Positions 19,983 to 26,347 of a stretch of DNA of 28,863 bases are shown here, in pieces. A program made the position numbers and the translations under genes. Source of the DNA: a virus; the IMG/VR virus record IMGVR_UViG_3300042382_000223, positions 1-28,863 of that record. One strand, 5' to 3'. Each line of letters opens with the position of its first letter. The stretch's first letter is position 1. The notes under the pieces are model-generated. The model did no database searches. It was not told where the DNA came from and was given only the letters and a program-made list of their open reading frames with translations.

Positions 19983-20434
19983 TGGGTCTCCTTTATTGTT
20001 AGTCCTACTAAGGTCATTTCATCAAGTGTAGCACATTCTGTGCATTTTTCCAAATCGTGGTCTTGGAAGGAATCTCTAATAAGATTATCAGGGTCTTCCA
20101 GTTCAGCATGGCAGTTCTCACAGAAGTACCAGTTATAGCCAATACGGATTTGAATGGTAGTGTCAGGTGGGCACGGTACCTCAGTAATGAAGTATCCTAA
20201 TCTATTTACAAATCCCCAGCCAGACCAGATATAGGAGCCACCGTCATCGCCATCCCCATACATCCAGATTTTGTCAGGGGATTGAGATTTAACAAACTCT
20301 ACCTCATCACCATATGTCTCAAACATAATGCCACCCTCCCCATTATCAAATGAGGCATTTGGGTCTATATGATTAGTGATTGGTTTGTATGTAGTTAGCC
20401 ATTCATCAAATTCCATTTCAATAAACTTATCCAT
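19979..20434 (-). CDS. 151-aa protein with C-terminal zinc ribbon
   Basis: The start MDKFIEMEFDEW overlaps the upstream stop by 8 nt; a Met nine codons earlier would overlap more. The N-terminal half is acidic and Gly/Trp-rich (YGDGDDGGSYIWSGWGF). CENCHAE and KCTECAT form a C-terminal CxxC/CxxC ribbon. Function unknown. Confidence 0.75.
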   Translation of the reverse strand: MDKFIEMEFDEWLTTYKPITNHIDPNASFDNGEGGIMFETYGDEVEFVKSQSPDKIWMYGDGDDGGSYIWSGWGFVNRLGYFITEVPCPPDTTIQIRIGYNWYFCENCHAELEDPDNLIRDSFQDHDLEKCTECATLDEMTLVGLTIKETQ

Positions 20435-20699
20435 TTTTCTTAGCCCTATCACTAATAGCAAAGGATAGTTGATATGTTAGGGCATATACCCATGACAGAG
20501 CGTCCATTTGGCCTTCCCAGTATTTACGCTCCATAGAATCCATTGCCTCTTCTGTATATTCTTCTTGCTCAACAGCGGCATTGTATTCTTTTTCAGCCTC
20601 AAGCATGAGGTTCTTAAGTTCACCATGGAGGATGTCTGTGCCTGATTCTCCAAGGTCAATGAGTTTCTGTAGTCGTGGTTCTAGGTCTGTTGTCATCAT
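20427..20699 (-). CDS. 90-aa helical hypothetical protein
   Basis: Mainly helical and acidic (EPRLQKLIDLGES, EEAMDSMERKYWEGQMDALSWV). Overlaps the next gene by 8 nt. Starts at the TAATG junction with the upstream gene. Confidence 0.75.
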   Translation of the reverse strand: MMTTDLEPRLQKLIDLGESGTDILHGELKNLMLEAEKEYNAAVEQEEYTEEAMDSMERKYWEGQMDALSWVYALTYQLSFAISDRAKKNG

Positions 20700-20905
20700 T
20701 ACTCTAGTATACCCTCGGCCACTGACAAAATGTGGGAGGTGGCAATCATCTGTCCATTTAGAGATATATCCTCTATCTCCAAGTCCCAGTATTCATCTGA
20801 GTTCATATCTTCAATTAGTATCATTTCAGATTTGAGTTTCTCAGAATCTTGCTCCAGCGATAGGAGGTGCAGTTTCATGTATTCTTTAAGTGTGTTTAGG
20901 TCCAT
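20699..20905 (-). CDS. 68-aa hypothetical protein, leaderless
   Basis: N-terminal amphipathic helix and central acidic part (SDEYWDLEIEDISLNGQMI). TTGTAA-N17-TATAAT (20912-20940) is 6 nt before ATG; that promoter uses the last codons of the upstream gene. Confidence 0.75.
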   Translation of the reverse strand: MDLNTLKEYMKLHLLSLEQDSEKLKSEMILIEDMNSDEYWDLEIEDISLNGQMIATSHILSVAEGILE

Positions 20906-20908
20906 ATA

Positions 20909-21148
20909 TTAATTATAGGGGTTTGAGTTGATTTTTACAACTTGGCGGGGTGTGACTTTAATCACAGGTTCATAGTCAGGGGTAGGATCCTCATCTACAT
21001 GTGTAACAGTAGCATCCCATTTGCTTAATAGGATTACATGAGATGATGCATGGCAAATGCAGGCGGGATCAATCTGAGGCTCAACTGATGCAGTAATCTC
21101 TATAAGAGCATCACAGTCAGTACATAGATAAGTAAACTTAGTCCACAT
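20909..21148 (-). CDS. 79-aa zinc-binding hypothetical protein
   Basis: It carries LCTDCDALI and CICHASSH: two metal-ligand pairs. The C-terminal codons encode the next gene's -10 (TATAAT). A perfect CRP-like palindrome (20951-20966) lies within the coding sequence. Coupled by TAATG to a 26-aa ORF. Confidence 0.75.
   Translation of the reverse strand: MWTKFTYLCTDCDALIEITASVEPQIDPACICHASSHVILLSKWDATVTHVDEDPTPDYEPVIKVTPRQVVKINSNPYN
20912..20940 (-). promoter_or_regulatory. Promoter TTGTAA-N17-TATAAT, leaderless, inside the 3' end of the upstream CDS
   Basis: -35 at 20935-20940 and -10 at 20912-20917; ATG at 20905. Confidence 0.8.
20951..20966. promoter_or_regulatory. CRP/GlxR-like palindrome TGTGA-N6-TCACA (intragenic)
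   Basis: An exact match, centred about 58 bp upstream of the 20905 start, which is a reasonable activator position. It could also be coincidental, since it is inside a gene. Confidence 0.5.
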
Positions 21149-21228
21149 TAGCAGTCCTCACAAGTAGTATCGCCATAGGTAATAGATACTCCACAGTCAG
21201 AGCACCAGGATTCATCATACATTCCCAT
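21148..21228 (-). CDS. 26-aa CxxC-CxxC peptide
   Basis: Starts MGMYDESWCSDCGVSITYGD and ends in CEDC: a minimal zinc ribbon. TAATG overlaps on both sides. Confidence 0.62.
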   Translation of the reverse strand: MGMYDESWCSDCGVSITYGDTTCEDC

Positions 21229-21389
21229 TACTCACCCCAATACTTTATAATAGTATTCATAGTCATATGGAGATTACAATCGCAATCCCCACCATTCATG
21301 TTCTCCATGAATTCAAAGTGCGATAGGTTGTCCTCATAGATTTCTGTTACCAGTTCATCTATGGTGTATGGTTTGTGGGTTGTGGTCAT
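21228..21389 (-). CDS. 53-aa hypothetical protein
   Basis: The start MTTTHKPYTIDEL is chosen because its ATG overlaps the upstream stop (ATGA); an upstream Met would overlap more. It carries GGDCDCNLHM. Family unknown. Confidence 0.72.
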   Translation of the reverse strand: MTTTHKPYTIDELVTEIYEDNLSHFEFMENMNGGDCDCNLHMTMNTIIKYWGE

Positions 21390-21616
21390 ACTGTACAAGA
21401 CTCCTGACATATGTGATAGGCTTTTAGAGATGATACTGTCAATTCTAACATTTCGTCAGGGTATCTGTCAAGCACCCAATTAAGTGCTTCACCAGCAGTA
21501 TTGAAGTCAGAGGCAGTGCTACTTTCTCCATAGCCTTGTATAGTTGCTTCCCAGCAGTCAACGCCACCAGGGGAGCAGGAGTATTCCATTTCGTATATTT
21601 CTACATTTAGGGTCAT
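21386..21616 (-). CDS. 76-aa hypothetical protein, leaderless
   Basis: It contains SPGGVDCWEATIQGYGESSTAS, resembling short phage proteins of unknown role. TTGACA-N17-CATAAT (21623-21651) with -10 exactly 6 nt before ATG. Confidence 0.75.
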   Translation of the reverse strand: MTLNVEIYEMEYSCSPGGVDCWEATIQGYGESSTASDFNTAGEALNWVLDRYPDEMLELTVSSLKAYHICQESCTV

Positions 21617-21622
21617 GTATTA

Positions 21623-21651
21623 ATTATGACAGGAATCCTGGGAAATGTCAA
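21623..21651 (-). promoter_or_regulatory. Promoter TTGACA-N17-CATAAT
   Basis: -35 at 21646-21651 and -10 at 21623-21628, leaderless to ATG 21616. Confidence 0.83.
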
Positions 21652-21656
21652 GTCTA

Positions 21657-21732
21657 TCGTAAAGATTTTTTGGTTTGATATTTTTGGGGATTTTTAATAG
21701 TCTTCGTAAAGATTTTTTAATTTGACATTTTT
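21657..21732. repeat. Two 29-bp imperfect direct repeats, period 47
   Basis: Copies at 21657-21685 and 21704-21732 begin TCGTAAAGATTTTTT and end ATTTTT, with three mismatches. They lie between the tRNA-Asp end and the promoter at 21623. Related CGTAAA motifs recur at 23032, 27490, 27521 and 28857. Confidence 0.7.
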
Positions 21733-21733
21733 A

Positions 21734-21763
21734 TGTCCGATATGTCTGAATTGTCCACACGTG
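21734..21763. promoter_or_regulatory. Three TGTCY repeats (9-bp period), DnaA box and CACGTG
   Basis: TGTCC/TGTCT/TGTCC begin at 21734, 21743 and 21752. The last lies in TTGTCCACA (21751-21759), an actinobacterial-type DnaA box, which runs into CACGTG (21758-21763). Confidence 0.55.
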
Positions 21764-21776
21764 CGGATTTTCTTTG

Positions 21777-21852
21777 CGATTCCGATGGGATTTGAACCCA
21801 CGATCTCTACAGTGACAGTGTAGCGATTTAAACCAGACTAATCTACGGAACC
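21777..21852 (-). tRNA. tRNA-Asp (anticodon GUC)
   Basis: Acceptor GGTTCCG/CGGAATC, D-stem GATT/AATC, anticodon stem CTACA/TGTAG around CTGTCAC (GTC), T-arm GTGGGTTCAAATCCCAT, discriminator G, no encoded CCA. It lies 3' of the DUF932 gene and the recurrent hairpin, probably on the same transcript. Confidence 0.93.
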
Positions 21853-21857
21853 AAATG

Positions 21858-21883
21858 GTGAGCAGTTTTTATTCTTACTCAGG
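21858..21883 (-). terminator. Recurrent hairpin CCTGAGYA...AAACTGCTCA
   Basis: Stem TGAGTA/TGCTCA with a G-U pair, at the 3' end of the DUF932 gene and upstream of tRNA-Asp. No U-tract. Confidence 0.6.
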
Positions 21884-21894
21884 AATTTTTTTAA

Positions 21895-22911
21895 TTATGC
21901 AATCTGCAAAACATTTTGCACAACTTTTAGCAAACGATTCTTTTCTGCATTGATAGCAGGGTCAAATCCGCTTGCGCTTGCAAGGATAGATTCGTTAGAA
22001 CCACCACGAGCAGAACGATACCAATCAAGGCGTTCAGTTAGTGCATTGAAAGCACCCCACGCATTACCAGCAATCATTCCATTGAATTCGCCAGTGTAGA
22101 TGTCATTGATAACATCAACCTTGTTTTCCCATTTCTTGAAAGCACCCTTAGAATCTTTTTCAGGCTTAGGGTATGCAGCAAGAATGATGTTGTTGAAATC
22201 TTGTGCGGTGATTTCTTTTTGAATCATAGCGTTAGCCATAACATCAAAAGAGTCCATGTACTTATGGGCAAGACCCAAAGTTTCACGAGCAACGGCAACC
22301 TTACCAGAAGCGGTCTGAGTGTGGCGAATCTTGAAAGATTGCTTGACACCATTCTTTTTCTTAGTAGTGTTTAGTGCAAGGTTAAGAGTGTTAGCGCATA
22401 CAACACGAACAGGTGTGATACTTGCTTGAATAGCGATTGAGCCATCGTGTGATGTATTGATAAGTAGATAAGTCTTGACCTTATCTGCAACACCGCTAGG
22501 GTCTAAGATTGTTTCACGCTCTAGTGCTAATGCACCGAATACGACACGACCACCCTTGATTGAACCAGCGGTTTCCCAACGACCTCCGCCATCGAGAATG
22601 TTATCACCGAATGAAAATAAATCTTCATTCTGCATAACATGATAACGCTCACCAACGACACCAAGAATGTCGGTCTGAGAGTTGTCAGTAGGATTGGTAC
22701 GCAATACATACTGATAGTTTTTGTCACTTGTTAAGTGTGATGGGGTTTCCAAATCCTCAAGACGAACATTCCAATTAGAAAGGCTTGCTAGGTCTAGCAT
22801 TTCTTTTGTTGTTTTTTCCTCTGTGAATACGGTACCCAATCCATGCCAAGCGGGTTCACGAAATGATGCGAATGAAGCCTTACCATTTTGTGTTTCGATT
22901 TCATGTGCCAT
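21895..22911 (-). CDS. DUF932 / phage-plasmid-like (TIGR03299-type) protein
   Basis: 338 residues from MAHEIETQNG, fixed by AAGGAG upstream; in-frame earlier codons overlap the promoter. The pattern AWHGLGTVF...TTKEMLDLASLSNWNV...GVVGERYHVMQNED...GRVVFGALAL...ASITPVRVVCANTLNLAL is typical of the DUF932 family found in phages and plasmids. The function is unsettled; a role in DNA metabolism has been suggested. Promoter class with TGTCAG (22943-22971). The operon ends with the recurrent hairpin and tRNA-Asp. Confidence 0.92.
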   Translation of the reverse strand: MAHEIETQNGKASFASFREPAWHGLGTVFTEEKTTKEMLDLASLSNWNVRLEDLETPSHLTSDKNYQYVLRTNPTDNSQTDILGVVGERYHVMQNEDLFSFGDNILDGGGRWETAGSIKGGRVVFGALALERETILDPSGVADKVKTYLLINTSHDGSIAIQASITPVRVVCANTLNLALNTTKKKNGVKQSFKIRHTQTASGKVAVARETLGLAHKYMDSFDVMANAMIQKEITAQDFNNIILAAYPKPEKDSKGAFKKWENKVDVINDIYTGEFNGMIAGNAWGAFNALTERLDWYRSARGGSNESILASASGFDPAINAEKNRLLKVVQNVLQIA

Positions 22912-22942
22912 GAGTTTTCTCCTTTTTTGTTGTTGAATTTTA

Positions 22943-22971
22943 AGTATAGCAGGACGGGCTGACAAATGCAA
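22943..22971 (-). promoter_or_regulatory. Promoter TTGCAT-N17-TATACT with TGTCAG element
   Basis: -35 at 22966-22971, -10 at 22943-22948; TGTCAG at 22959-22964, exactly 10 nt upstream of the -10. Confidence 0.85.
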
Positions 22972-22990
22972 ATCGGGATAGTTAAACATG

Positions 22991-23072
22991 GGACAAATTG
23001 GACATTCCTTAATGTGATTAAATTCACATGATCGTAAAAGTTATCCACAGACTTATCCACAGGCCCCACGTG
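22991..23072. promoter_or_regulatory. Complete composite control cassette
   Basis: In - strand order: CACGTG (23067-23072), DnaA boxes (23053-23061 and 23041-23049, 3-bp gap), CRP-like TGTGATTAAATTCACA (23013-23028), TGTCC pair (23000-23004 and 22991-22995), then the promoter at 22943-22971. The most complete copy of the kit. Confidence 0.7.
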
Positions 23073-23093
23073 TAAATTTTGCGGGAATTAAAA

Positions 23094-23120
23094 GTTGAGC
23101 AGTTTTAAAACATGCTCAGG
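23094..23120 (-). terminator. Recurrent hairpin CCTGAGCA...AAACTGCTCA
   Basis: Stem TGAGCA (23113-23118 side) with TGCTCA (23096-23101 side), loop ending AAAC; followed by ACTTTTAATT, the most terminator-like of the copies. Confidence 0.65.
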
Positions 23121-23138
23121 TTTATTAGTAGCCCCCTA

Positions 23139-23567
23139 CTAAATATCTATACGGTCCACACTGGATGATAACCATGTGACATCATCTGAATTGTAAGATA
23201 CAGTATCGAAATCAATATCATGAATTAGATTCTGTGCACTTTCTTCATCTCGTGCATTGACTGTAATTGAATAAAGAACTGTGACTTCCAATTCAAATTC
23301 TTTTGTTAACTCAAATCCGCAAATATCTGCAATTGCTTGTGCAGTCTCTTCTGAAATGGTACCGTCGTCCAAGTTTTCTAAGGTCCACTCTTGCATTTCA
23401 TTACGCATACGAGAGCGCTCTGCAGCCTCACCATATGAGCGCTGAGTTACTTTTTGAATGTGCTCTTCAAGTTGTTGAATGCGTTCTTTGTTTTGTACTA
23501 GAGTAGTTTCTAAAAACTCTCGTGTCATATAGTGTGTGTCTGTTGCTACTGTGATTGGTTGGTCCAT
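23139..23567 (-). CDS. 142-aa conserved-looking phage protein with coiled coil
   Basis: N-terminal helix/coiled-coil (REFLETTLVQNKERIQQLEEHIQKV), then MQEWTLENLDDGTISEETAQAIADICGFEL and a beta-rich tail (YSITVNARDEES). I recall similar proteins in actinophages without known function. Its promoter (23599-23628) carries the TGTCAG element. Confidence 0.82.
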   Translation of the reverse strand: MDQPITVATDTHYMTREFLETTLVQNKERIQQLEEHIQKVTQRSYGEAAERSRMRNEMQEWTLENLDDGTISEETAQAIADICGFELTKEFELEVTVLYSITVNARDEESAQNLIHDIDFDTVSYNSDDVTWLSSSVDRIDI

Positions 23568-23598
23568 GGGGGCCTCTTTCTGTTAGTTGGTTAATTCA

Positions 23599-23628
23599 AT
23601 TGTACTGGGTGCCACTGACATTTGTCAA
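23599..23628 (-). promoter_or_regulatory. Promoter TTGACA-N18-TACAAT with TGTCAG element
   Basis: -35 at 23623-23628, -10 at 23599-23604, TGTCAG at 23615-23620 (10 nt from -10). Confidence 0.85.
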
Positions 23629-23639
23629 GATCCCTTGCG

Positions 23640-23665
23640 GGGAGTAGTTTATACACATACTCAGG
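23640..23665 (-). terminator. Recurrent hairpin, covariant copy (GAGTA/TACTC)
   Basis: The third pair is changed on both arms relative to other copies (C-G to T-A) while the loop keeps AAAC. Located 3' of the 23724 gene. Lacks a U-tract. Confidence 0.6.
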
Positions 23666-23723
23666 TGTCTTATCTCAGGCATACCTACACATCAAGGCGT
23701 AGGGCTTAGCAGAGATAAATTAT

Positions 23724-24149
23724 TTAGAGATAACGAGCAACCGCATTGTAAGTGCTGGTGCTAACTACTTCCTCATCTGTCATCTTGAGAATACGAATTG
23801 CGTTAGACATTTCATCTACCATCTCGTTGTAGGTGTGTCTGTGGATTTGCTCAAAATTACGCTCAGGTTCAGCAGGAAAGTTTGTTCCGCTTTCTACCTT
23901 GATGTCAAAATCAACATTGAGAGTTTTGTTCCACTCACGATAGTTCGTGCGTAGATTTTCTGCCTTTGAGATTTGACTAATAGCATACTTTACTAATTGT
24001 TCGTTCCAAGCCTTTTGTGCTTCTTGGAACTTTGCTTCGTTCTCATCTTGTGTTTTGTAGTTAGCCTCTAGTTCTGCTAACTTAGTTTCTAGTGCGTTGA
24101 TAACTCTCTGTGTAGGTATCTTTACGCTAATTGCTTTTCCTCTTGCCAT
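23724..24149 (-). CDS. 141-aa conserved-looking phage protein
   Basis: MARGKAISVKIPTQRVINALETKLAELEANY... with a long helix, then a mixed domain containing RTNYREWNKTLNVDFDIKVE. I recall this N-terminal pattern from phages; no function is known. AAGGAAAC precedes ATG. It may be cotranscribed with the 24235 gene through the intervening hairpin. Confidence 0.82.
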   Translation of the reverse strand: MARGKAISVKIPTQRVINALETKLAELEANYKTQDENEAKFQEAQKAWNEQLVKYAISQISKAENLRTNYREWNKTLNVDFDIKVESGTNFPAEPERNFEQIHRHTYNEMVDEMSNAIRILKMTDEEVVSTSTYNAVARYL

Positions 24150-24187
24150 TGGGTCTGTTTCCTTTTCTTTGTTTTGTTAGGGGGTTG

Positions 24188-24220
24188 GTTGAGCAGTTTA
24201 TTTATTATCTCATGCTCAGG
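24188..24220 (-). terminator. Recurrent hairpin, long-loop copy
   Basis: TGAGCA/TGCTCA stem with a 17-nt loop ending AAAC. Located between genes 24399-24235 and 24149-23724. Confidence 0.6.
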
Positions 24221-24234
24221 AGATAATTGTCAAA

Positions 24235-24399
24235 CTACTTGGCTGTCCAAGTTGTGTATCGTGGCTTGCCATTTACATCTAACTTGACACGAACATTTCC
24301 GTTAGCCTGTGGTGTGATTTCTGTGATGATACCACTTACCTTTGACTTTTGAGTTGTGTAGGTGTCGCCTACTTTGTAAGTTGCGGTTGCTACTGACAT
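24235..24399 (-). CDS. 54-aa SH3-like small protein, paralogue A
   Basis: YKVGDTYTTQKSKVSGIITEITPQANG...VRVKLDVNGKPRYTTW has the alternating pattern of a small beta-barrel. It shares layout and leader DNA with the gene at 24498-24668. Promoter TTGACA-N17-CATAAT (24439-24467), ribosome binding site AAGGAAAC. Confidence 0.78.
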   Translation of the reverse strand: MSVATATYKVGDTYTTQKSKVSGIITEITPQANGNVRVKLDVNGKPRYTTWTAK

Positions 24400-24438
24400 T
24401 TGTTTCCTTCTTTCTGTTAGGGTTTTGCTTACTATCTA

Positions 24439-24467
24439 ATTATGACATTTCTTGGGAAAAATGTCAA
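24439..24467 (-). promoter_or_regulatory. Promoter TTGACA-N17-CATAAT
   Basis: -35 at 24462-24467 and -10 at 24439-24444; the leader is shared almost word for word with the paralogue's leader near 24690. Confidence 0.8.
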
Positions 24468-24497
24468 GTCTAATTTGAGATTTCTCAAATAGTGAGA

Positions 24498-24668
24498 TTA
24501 CTTGCTGGTCTTGACCATAGCCAAACGGCGTGAGCCATTTGCTAGAACTAGACTAACTCTGGTAAGTTTATTAGACATTGGCTCAAAACTAGCAATACGA
24601 CCTGTAATGCCTGTCTTGCTTGTCGTGAATAAATCACCAATTTGGTATTGGTATCCTCCAAGGGTCAT
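24498..24668 (-). CDS. 56-aa SH3-like small protein, paralogue B
   Basis: YQIGDLFTTSKTGITGRIASFEPMSNKLTRVSLVLANGSRRLAMVK aligns with paralogue A in pattern (Y-x-(V/I)GD-x-(Y/F)TT-x-K). Promoter -10 TAGAAT (24708-24713). Its leader repeats ATTAGATAGTAAGCAAAACC of the other copy, showing a duplication of gene plus leader. Confidence 0.78.
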   Translation of the reverse strand: MTLGGYQYQIGDLFTTSKTGITGRIASFEPMSNKLTRVSLVLANGSRRLAMVKTSK

Positions 24669-24756
24669 TGTTCTGCCTTTCTGTTGTGGGGTTTTGCTTA
24701 CTATCTAATTCTAGCAGAAAAATGTCAAAAATACCAATTCAGCGGAGGATTTGGGG

Positions 24757-24820
24757 TGTGTCCTTAATCACATCTTAAAGGCGTGTCGTGACTTGACAGA
24801 TCAAAGATTTTGCCCACGTG
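24757..24820. promoter_or_regulatory. Composite control cassette, partial
   Basis: CACGTG (24815-24820), GGCGTGTCG (24780-24788, opposite orientation to the other copies) and an imperfect CRP-like TGTGT-N6-TCACA (24757-24772), lying between the 24835 ORF end and the promoter near 24708. No DnaA pair here. A CCC-GAAA-GGG mini-hairpin sits beside the CACGTG. Confidence 0.5.
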
Positions 24821-24834
24821 CCCTTTCGGGATTA

Positions 24835-24897
24835 CTACTGATACAAAAATAAAATAAATAAAAAAAATGCTAAGAACATCCATTGTGTTGAATTCAT
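24835..24897 (-). CDS. 20-aa membrane peptide
   Basis: MNSTQWMFLAFFLFILFLYQ: a single hydrophobic helix. It starts 5 nt after the stop of the GP88-like gene. Very short, so the call rests on its position and membrane-like composition. Confidence 0.45.
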   Translation of the reverse strand: MNSTQWMFLAFFLFILFLYQ

Positions 24898-24902
24898 TTA
24901 TC

Positions 24903-25625
24903 TCATTTCTTACTCGCAGAAAAAATTATGTCACTCTTAGAGTATACACAAAGTGAGCAAGAAACGCAAGCGCTTCCATTTGTTGAGATAAGCGGAATTT
25001 GTTTATTATTCTCAGGACACTTAGCAGCAGGCTTACCAATCATTTCTTTTACATCTGCTTGACCAATAGCAAAATTCTTAGCAAGGTATGCCATGCGTAC
25101 GCCACTATTAATTTTTAGGTCTACTGCGGTTTTTACATTCTCGCTATCTGCAGAAAAGTATAGGCTTAGATTATCAATACCCTTGAGCATTAGAGCAGCA
25201 CTTGCTACACGAGTATAAACCCAAAATTGAATTTCAGGATGATTAAGTATTACATGCTTCCATGCGAATGTGTAGGTATCGTTAAAAAAGTCTCCGTCCC
25301 AATGAATACGGAATAGTTTAGGAGCGTCTTTCTTATTGCAGTCTGCAACAAAATCAACAATCATTTCTTCAAGCAATGCTTTCATAGTATCATGGTCTGC
25401 GTCTTTAAGCAATGCCCAATTGTGTAATAGATTAGTTTTTACTGCGGGGAATAGTCTTTCGAGTTTTCCTGCGTAGCATACGCTTTCACATACGCTAGTG
25501 GCACCAGGGCACGAGAAAGCCTTTCCAGCAGGTAATCCAAATGTGTTTGCGATACTTGCTTGTTTTCCATTTTTTGTGACAAGGTTAGCCACCTTCCTAT
25601 CTTTAGAGCGTTTTAGTTTAGTCAT
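24903..25625 (-). CDS. Actinophage GP88-like protein
   Basis: 240 residues. FSCPGATSVCESVCYAG (Cys cluster), FRIHWDGDFFNDTYTFAWKHVI, a YTRVASAA stretch, and CVSCSLCVYS near the end. This order matches the GP88 family of mycobacteriophages (from memory). Clustered cysteines suggest metal or Fe-S binding; function unknown. Promoter -10 TATAAT (25648-25653) with TGTCAG 10 nt upstream. Confidence 0.85.
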   Translation of the reverse strand: MTKLKRSKDRKVANLVTKNGKQASIANTFGLPAGKAFSCPGATSVCESVCYAGKLERLFPAVKTNLLHNWALLKDADHDTMKALLEEMIVDFVADCNKKDAPKLFRIHWDGDFFNDTYTFAWKHVILNHPEIQFWVYTRVASAALMLKGIDNLSLYFSADSENVKTAVDLKINSGVRMAYLAKNFAIGQADVKEMIGKPAAKCPENNKQIPLISTNGSACVSCSLCVYSKSDIIFSASKK

Positions 25626-25631
25626 GGGGTT

Positions 25632-25775
25632 CTACTTTCTTTCTTTAATTATAGCGGAGGGGTCTGACAATTTTTTTCTATTGTAGGTTTTCTTTGACGG
25701 AACACTTGAGGCAGCATTAGATCTACGCAACTCCATAAGTCTGCGTAATTCCTCGGGTGTTTTCTTTTGTGTCAT
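25632..25775 (-). CDS. 47-aa basic peptide, leaderless
   Basis: Lys/Arg-rich (starts MTQKKTPEELRRLMELRRSN). TAAGAT (25782-25787) is exactly 6 nt from ATG, with TTGACA 18 bp upstream and a CRP-like site beyond. Its 3' end contains the promoter of the GP88-like gene. Confidence 0.68.
   Translation of the reverse strand: MTQKKTPEELRRLMELRRSNAASSVPSKKTYNRKKLSDPSAIIKERK
25648..25669 (-). promoter_or_regulatory. Promoter of GP88-like gene: TATAAT with TGTCAG element
   Basis: -10 at 25648-25653 and TGTCAG at 25664-25669 (10 nt apart); the -35 position is A-rich and poor, so the TGTCAG element may be essential here. Confidence 0.75.
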
Positions 25776-25781
25776 AAACTA

Positions 25782-25811
25782 ATCTTAGCATACATGGGAT
25801 AAAAATGTCAA
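25782..25811 (-). promoter_or_regulatory. Promoter TTGACA-N18-TAAGAT, leaderless
   Basis: -35 at 25806-25811, -10 at 25782-25787; ATG 25775. Confidence 0.83.
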
Positions 25812-25820
25812 ATCTTAAAA

Positions 25821-25836
25821 TGTGATAAAGATCACA
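25821..25836. promoter_or_regulatory. CRP/GlxR-like palindrome TGTGAT-AAAG-ATCACA
   Basis: Perfect 6-bp arms, just upstream of the TTGACA promoter at 25782-25811. CACGTG (25842-25847) and a 10-bp hairpin follow further upstream. Confidence 0.72.
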
Positions 25837-25841
25837 CGACG

Positions 25842-25878
25842 CACGTGGGCATTTTTATGCGGGGAAGTGCATAAAAAT
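25842..25878. repeat. CACGTG plus 10-bp hairpin
   Basis: ATTTTTATGC (25851-25860) and GCATAAAAAT (25869-25878) form perfect arms around an 8-nt loop, with CACGTG (25842-25847) next to them. Located at the 3' end of the 25887 gene and probably its terminator. Confidence 0.6.
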
Positions 25879-25886
25879 ACTTTTAG

Positions 25887-26129
25887 TTATTCTATTGTTT
25901 CAATAAAAACATACAACGGAATTAAATCAGTGTAAGAATAATTGGCAAAGTCTAATTCATCAAATTCATTCTTAGTCTGAATACTCCAATTATCTGCAGT
26001 TGAATCACTTTCAATAAACATAACTTCAACAATGTCATCACCGACTTTAATTAAATCGCCAATCATTAATTGATCTGGCTTGAGTTCATCTGCAAAGATT
26101 AGTTCCATGCTATTTATTGTATCAGACAT
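25887..26129 (-). CDS. 80-aa conserved-looking acidic phage protein
   Basis: ADELKPDQLMIGDLIKVGDDIVEVMFIESD then a C-terminal LIPLYVFIE: a small beta-rich fold that I recall from actinophages. No function known. Last gene of the operon 26856-25887. Confidence 0.78.
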   Translation of the reverse strand: MSDTINSMELIFADELKPDQLMIGDLIKVGDDIVEVMFIESDSTADNWSIQTKNEFDELDFANYSYTDLIPLYVFIETIE

Positions 26130-26130
26130 T

Positions 26131-26346
26131 TTACTTTCCTCCTACTTTTCCGTCACGATAAAAAATCTTGGTGTGCATTTTGCCATTAGGCTCTGAAAAA
26201 TTGTAGGTTGCATAGTCATCTGCAAATCCCCAATCCACAATTTTATTCCACTCGGTCACTGCGCTAATTGCGTCTGAATAACGACCAACCCAATGAGGTG
26301 AAGTATCATTATCATAGGTTGCAGTAATTGCGTATGAGTATTCCAT
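26131..26346 (-). CDS. 71-aa hypothetical phage protein
   Basis: Starts at MEYSYAITATYDND, preceded by AAAGGGA and 1 nt after the upstream stop. Aromatic-rich alpha/beta protein (WVGRYSDAISAVTEWNKIVDWG). Function unknown. Confidence 0.75.
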   Translation of the reverse strand: MEYSYAITATYDNDTSPHWVGRYSDAISAVTEWNKIVDWGFADDYATYNFSEPNGKMHTKIFYRDGKVGGK

Positions 26347-26347
26347 T

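Noticed and set aside
13960-24467. Mycobacteriophage L5-type stoperators because of recurrent ATGTCAAG
   Set aside because: Each copy is the complement of a -35 box (CTTGACAT) with a -10 at normal distance; no extra asymmetric conserved bases were seen.
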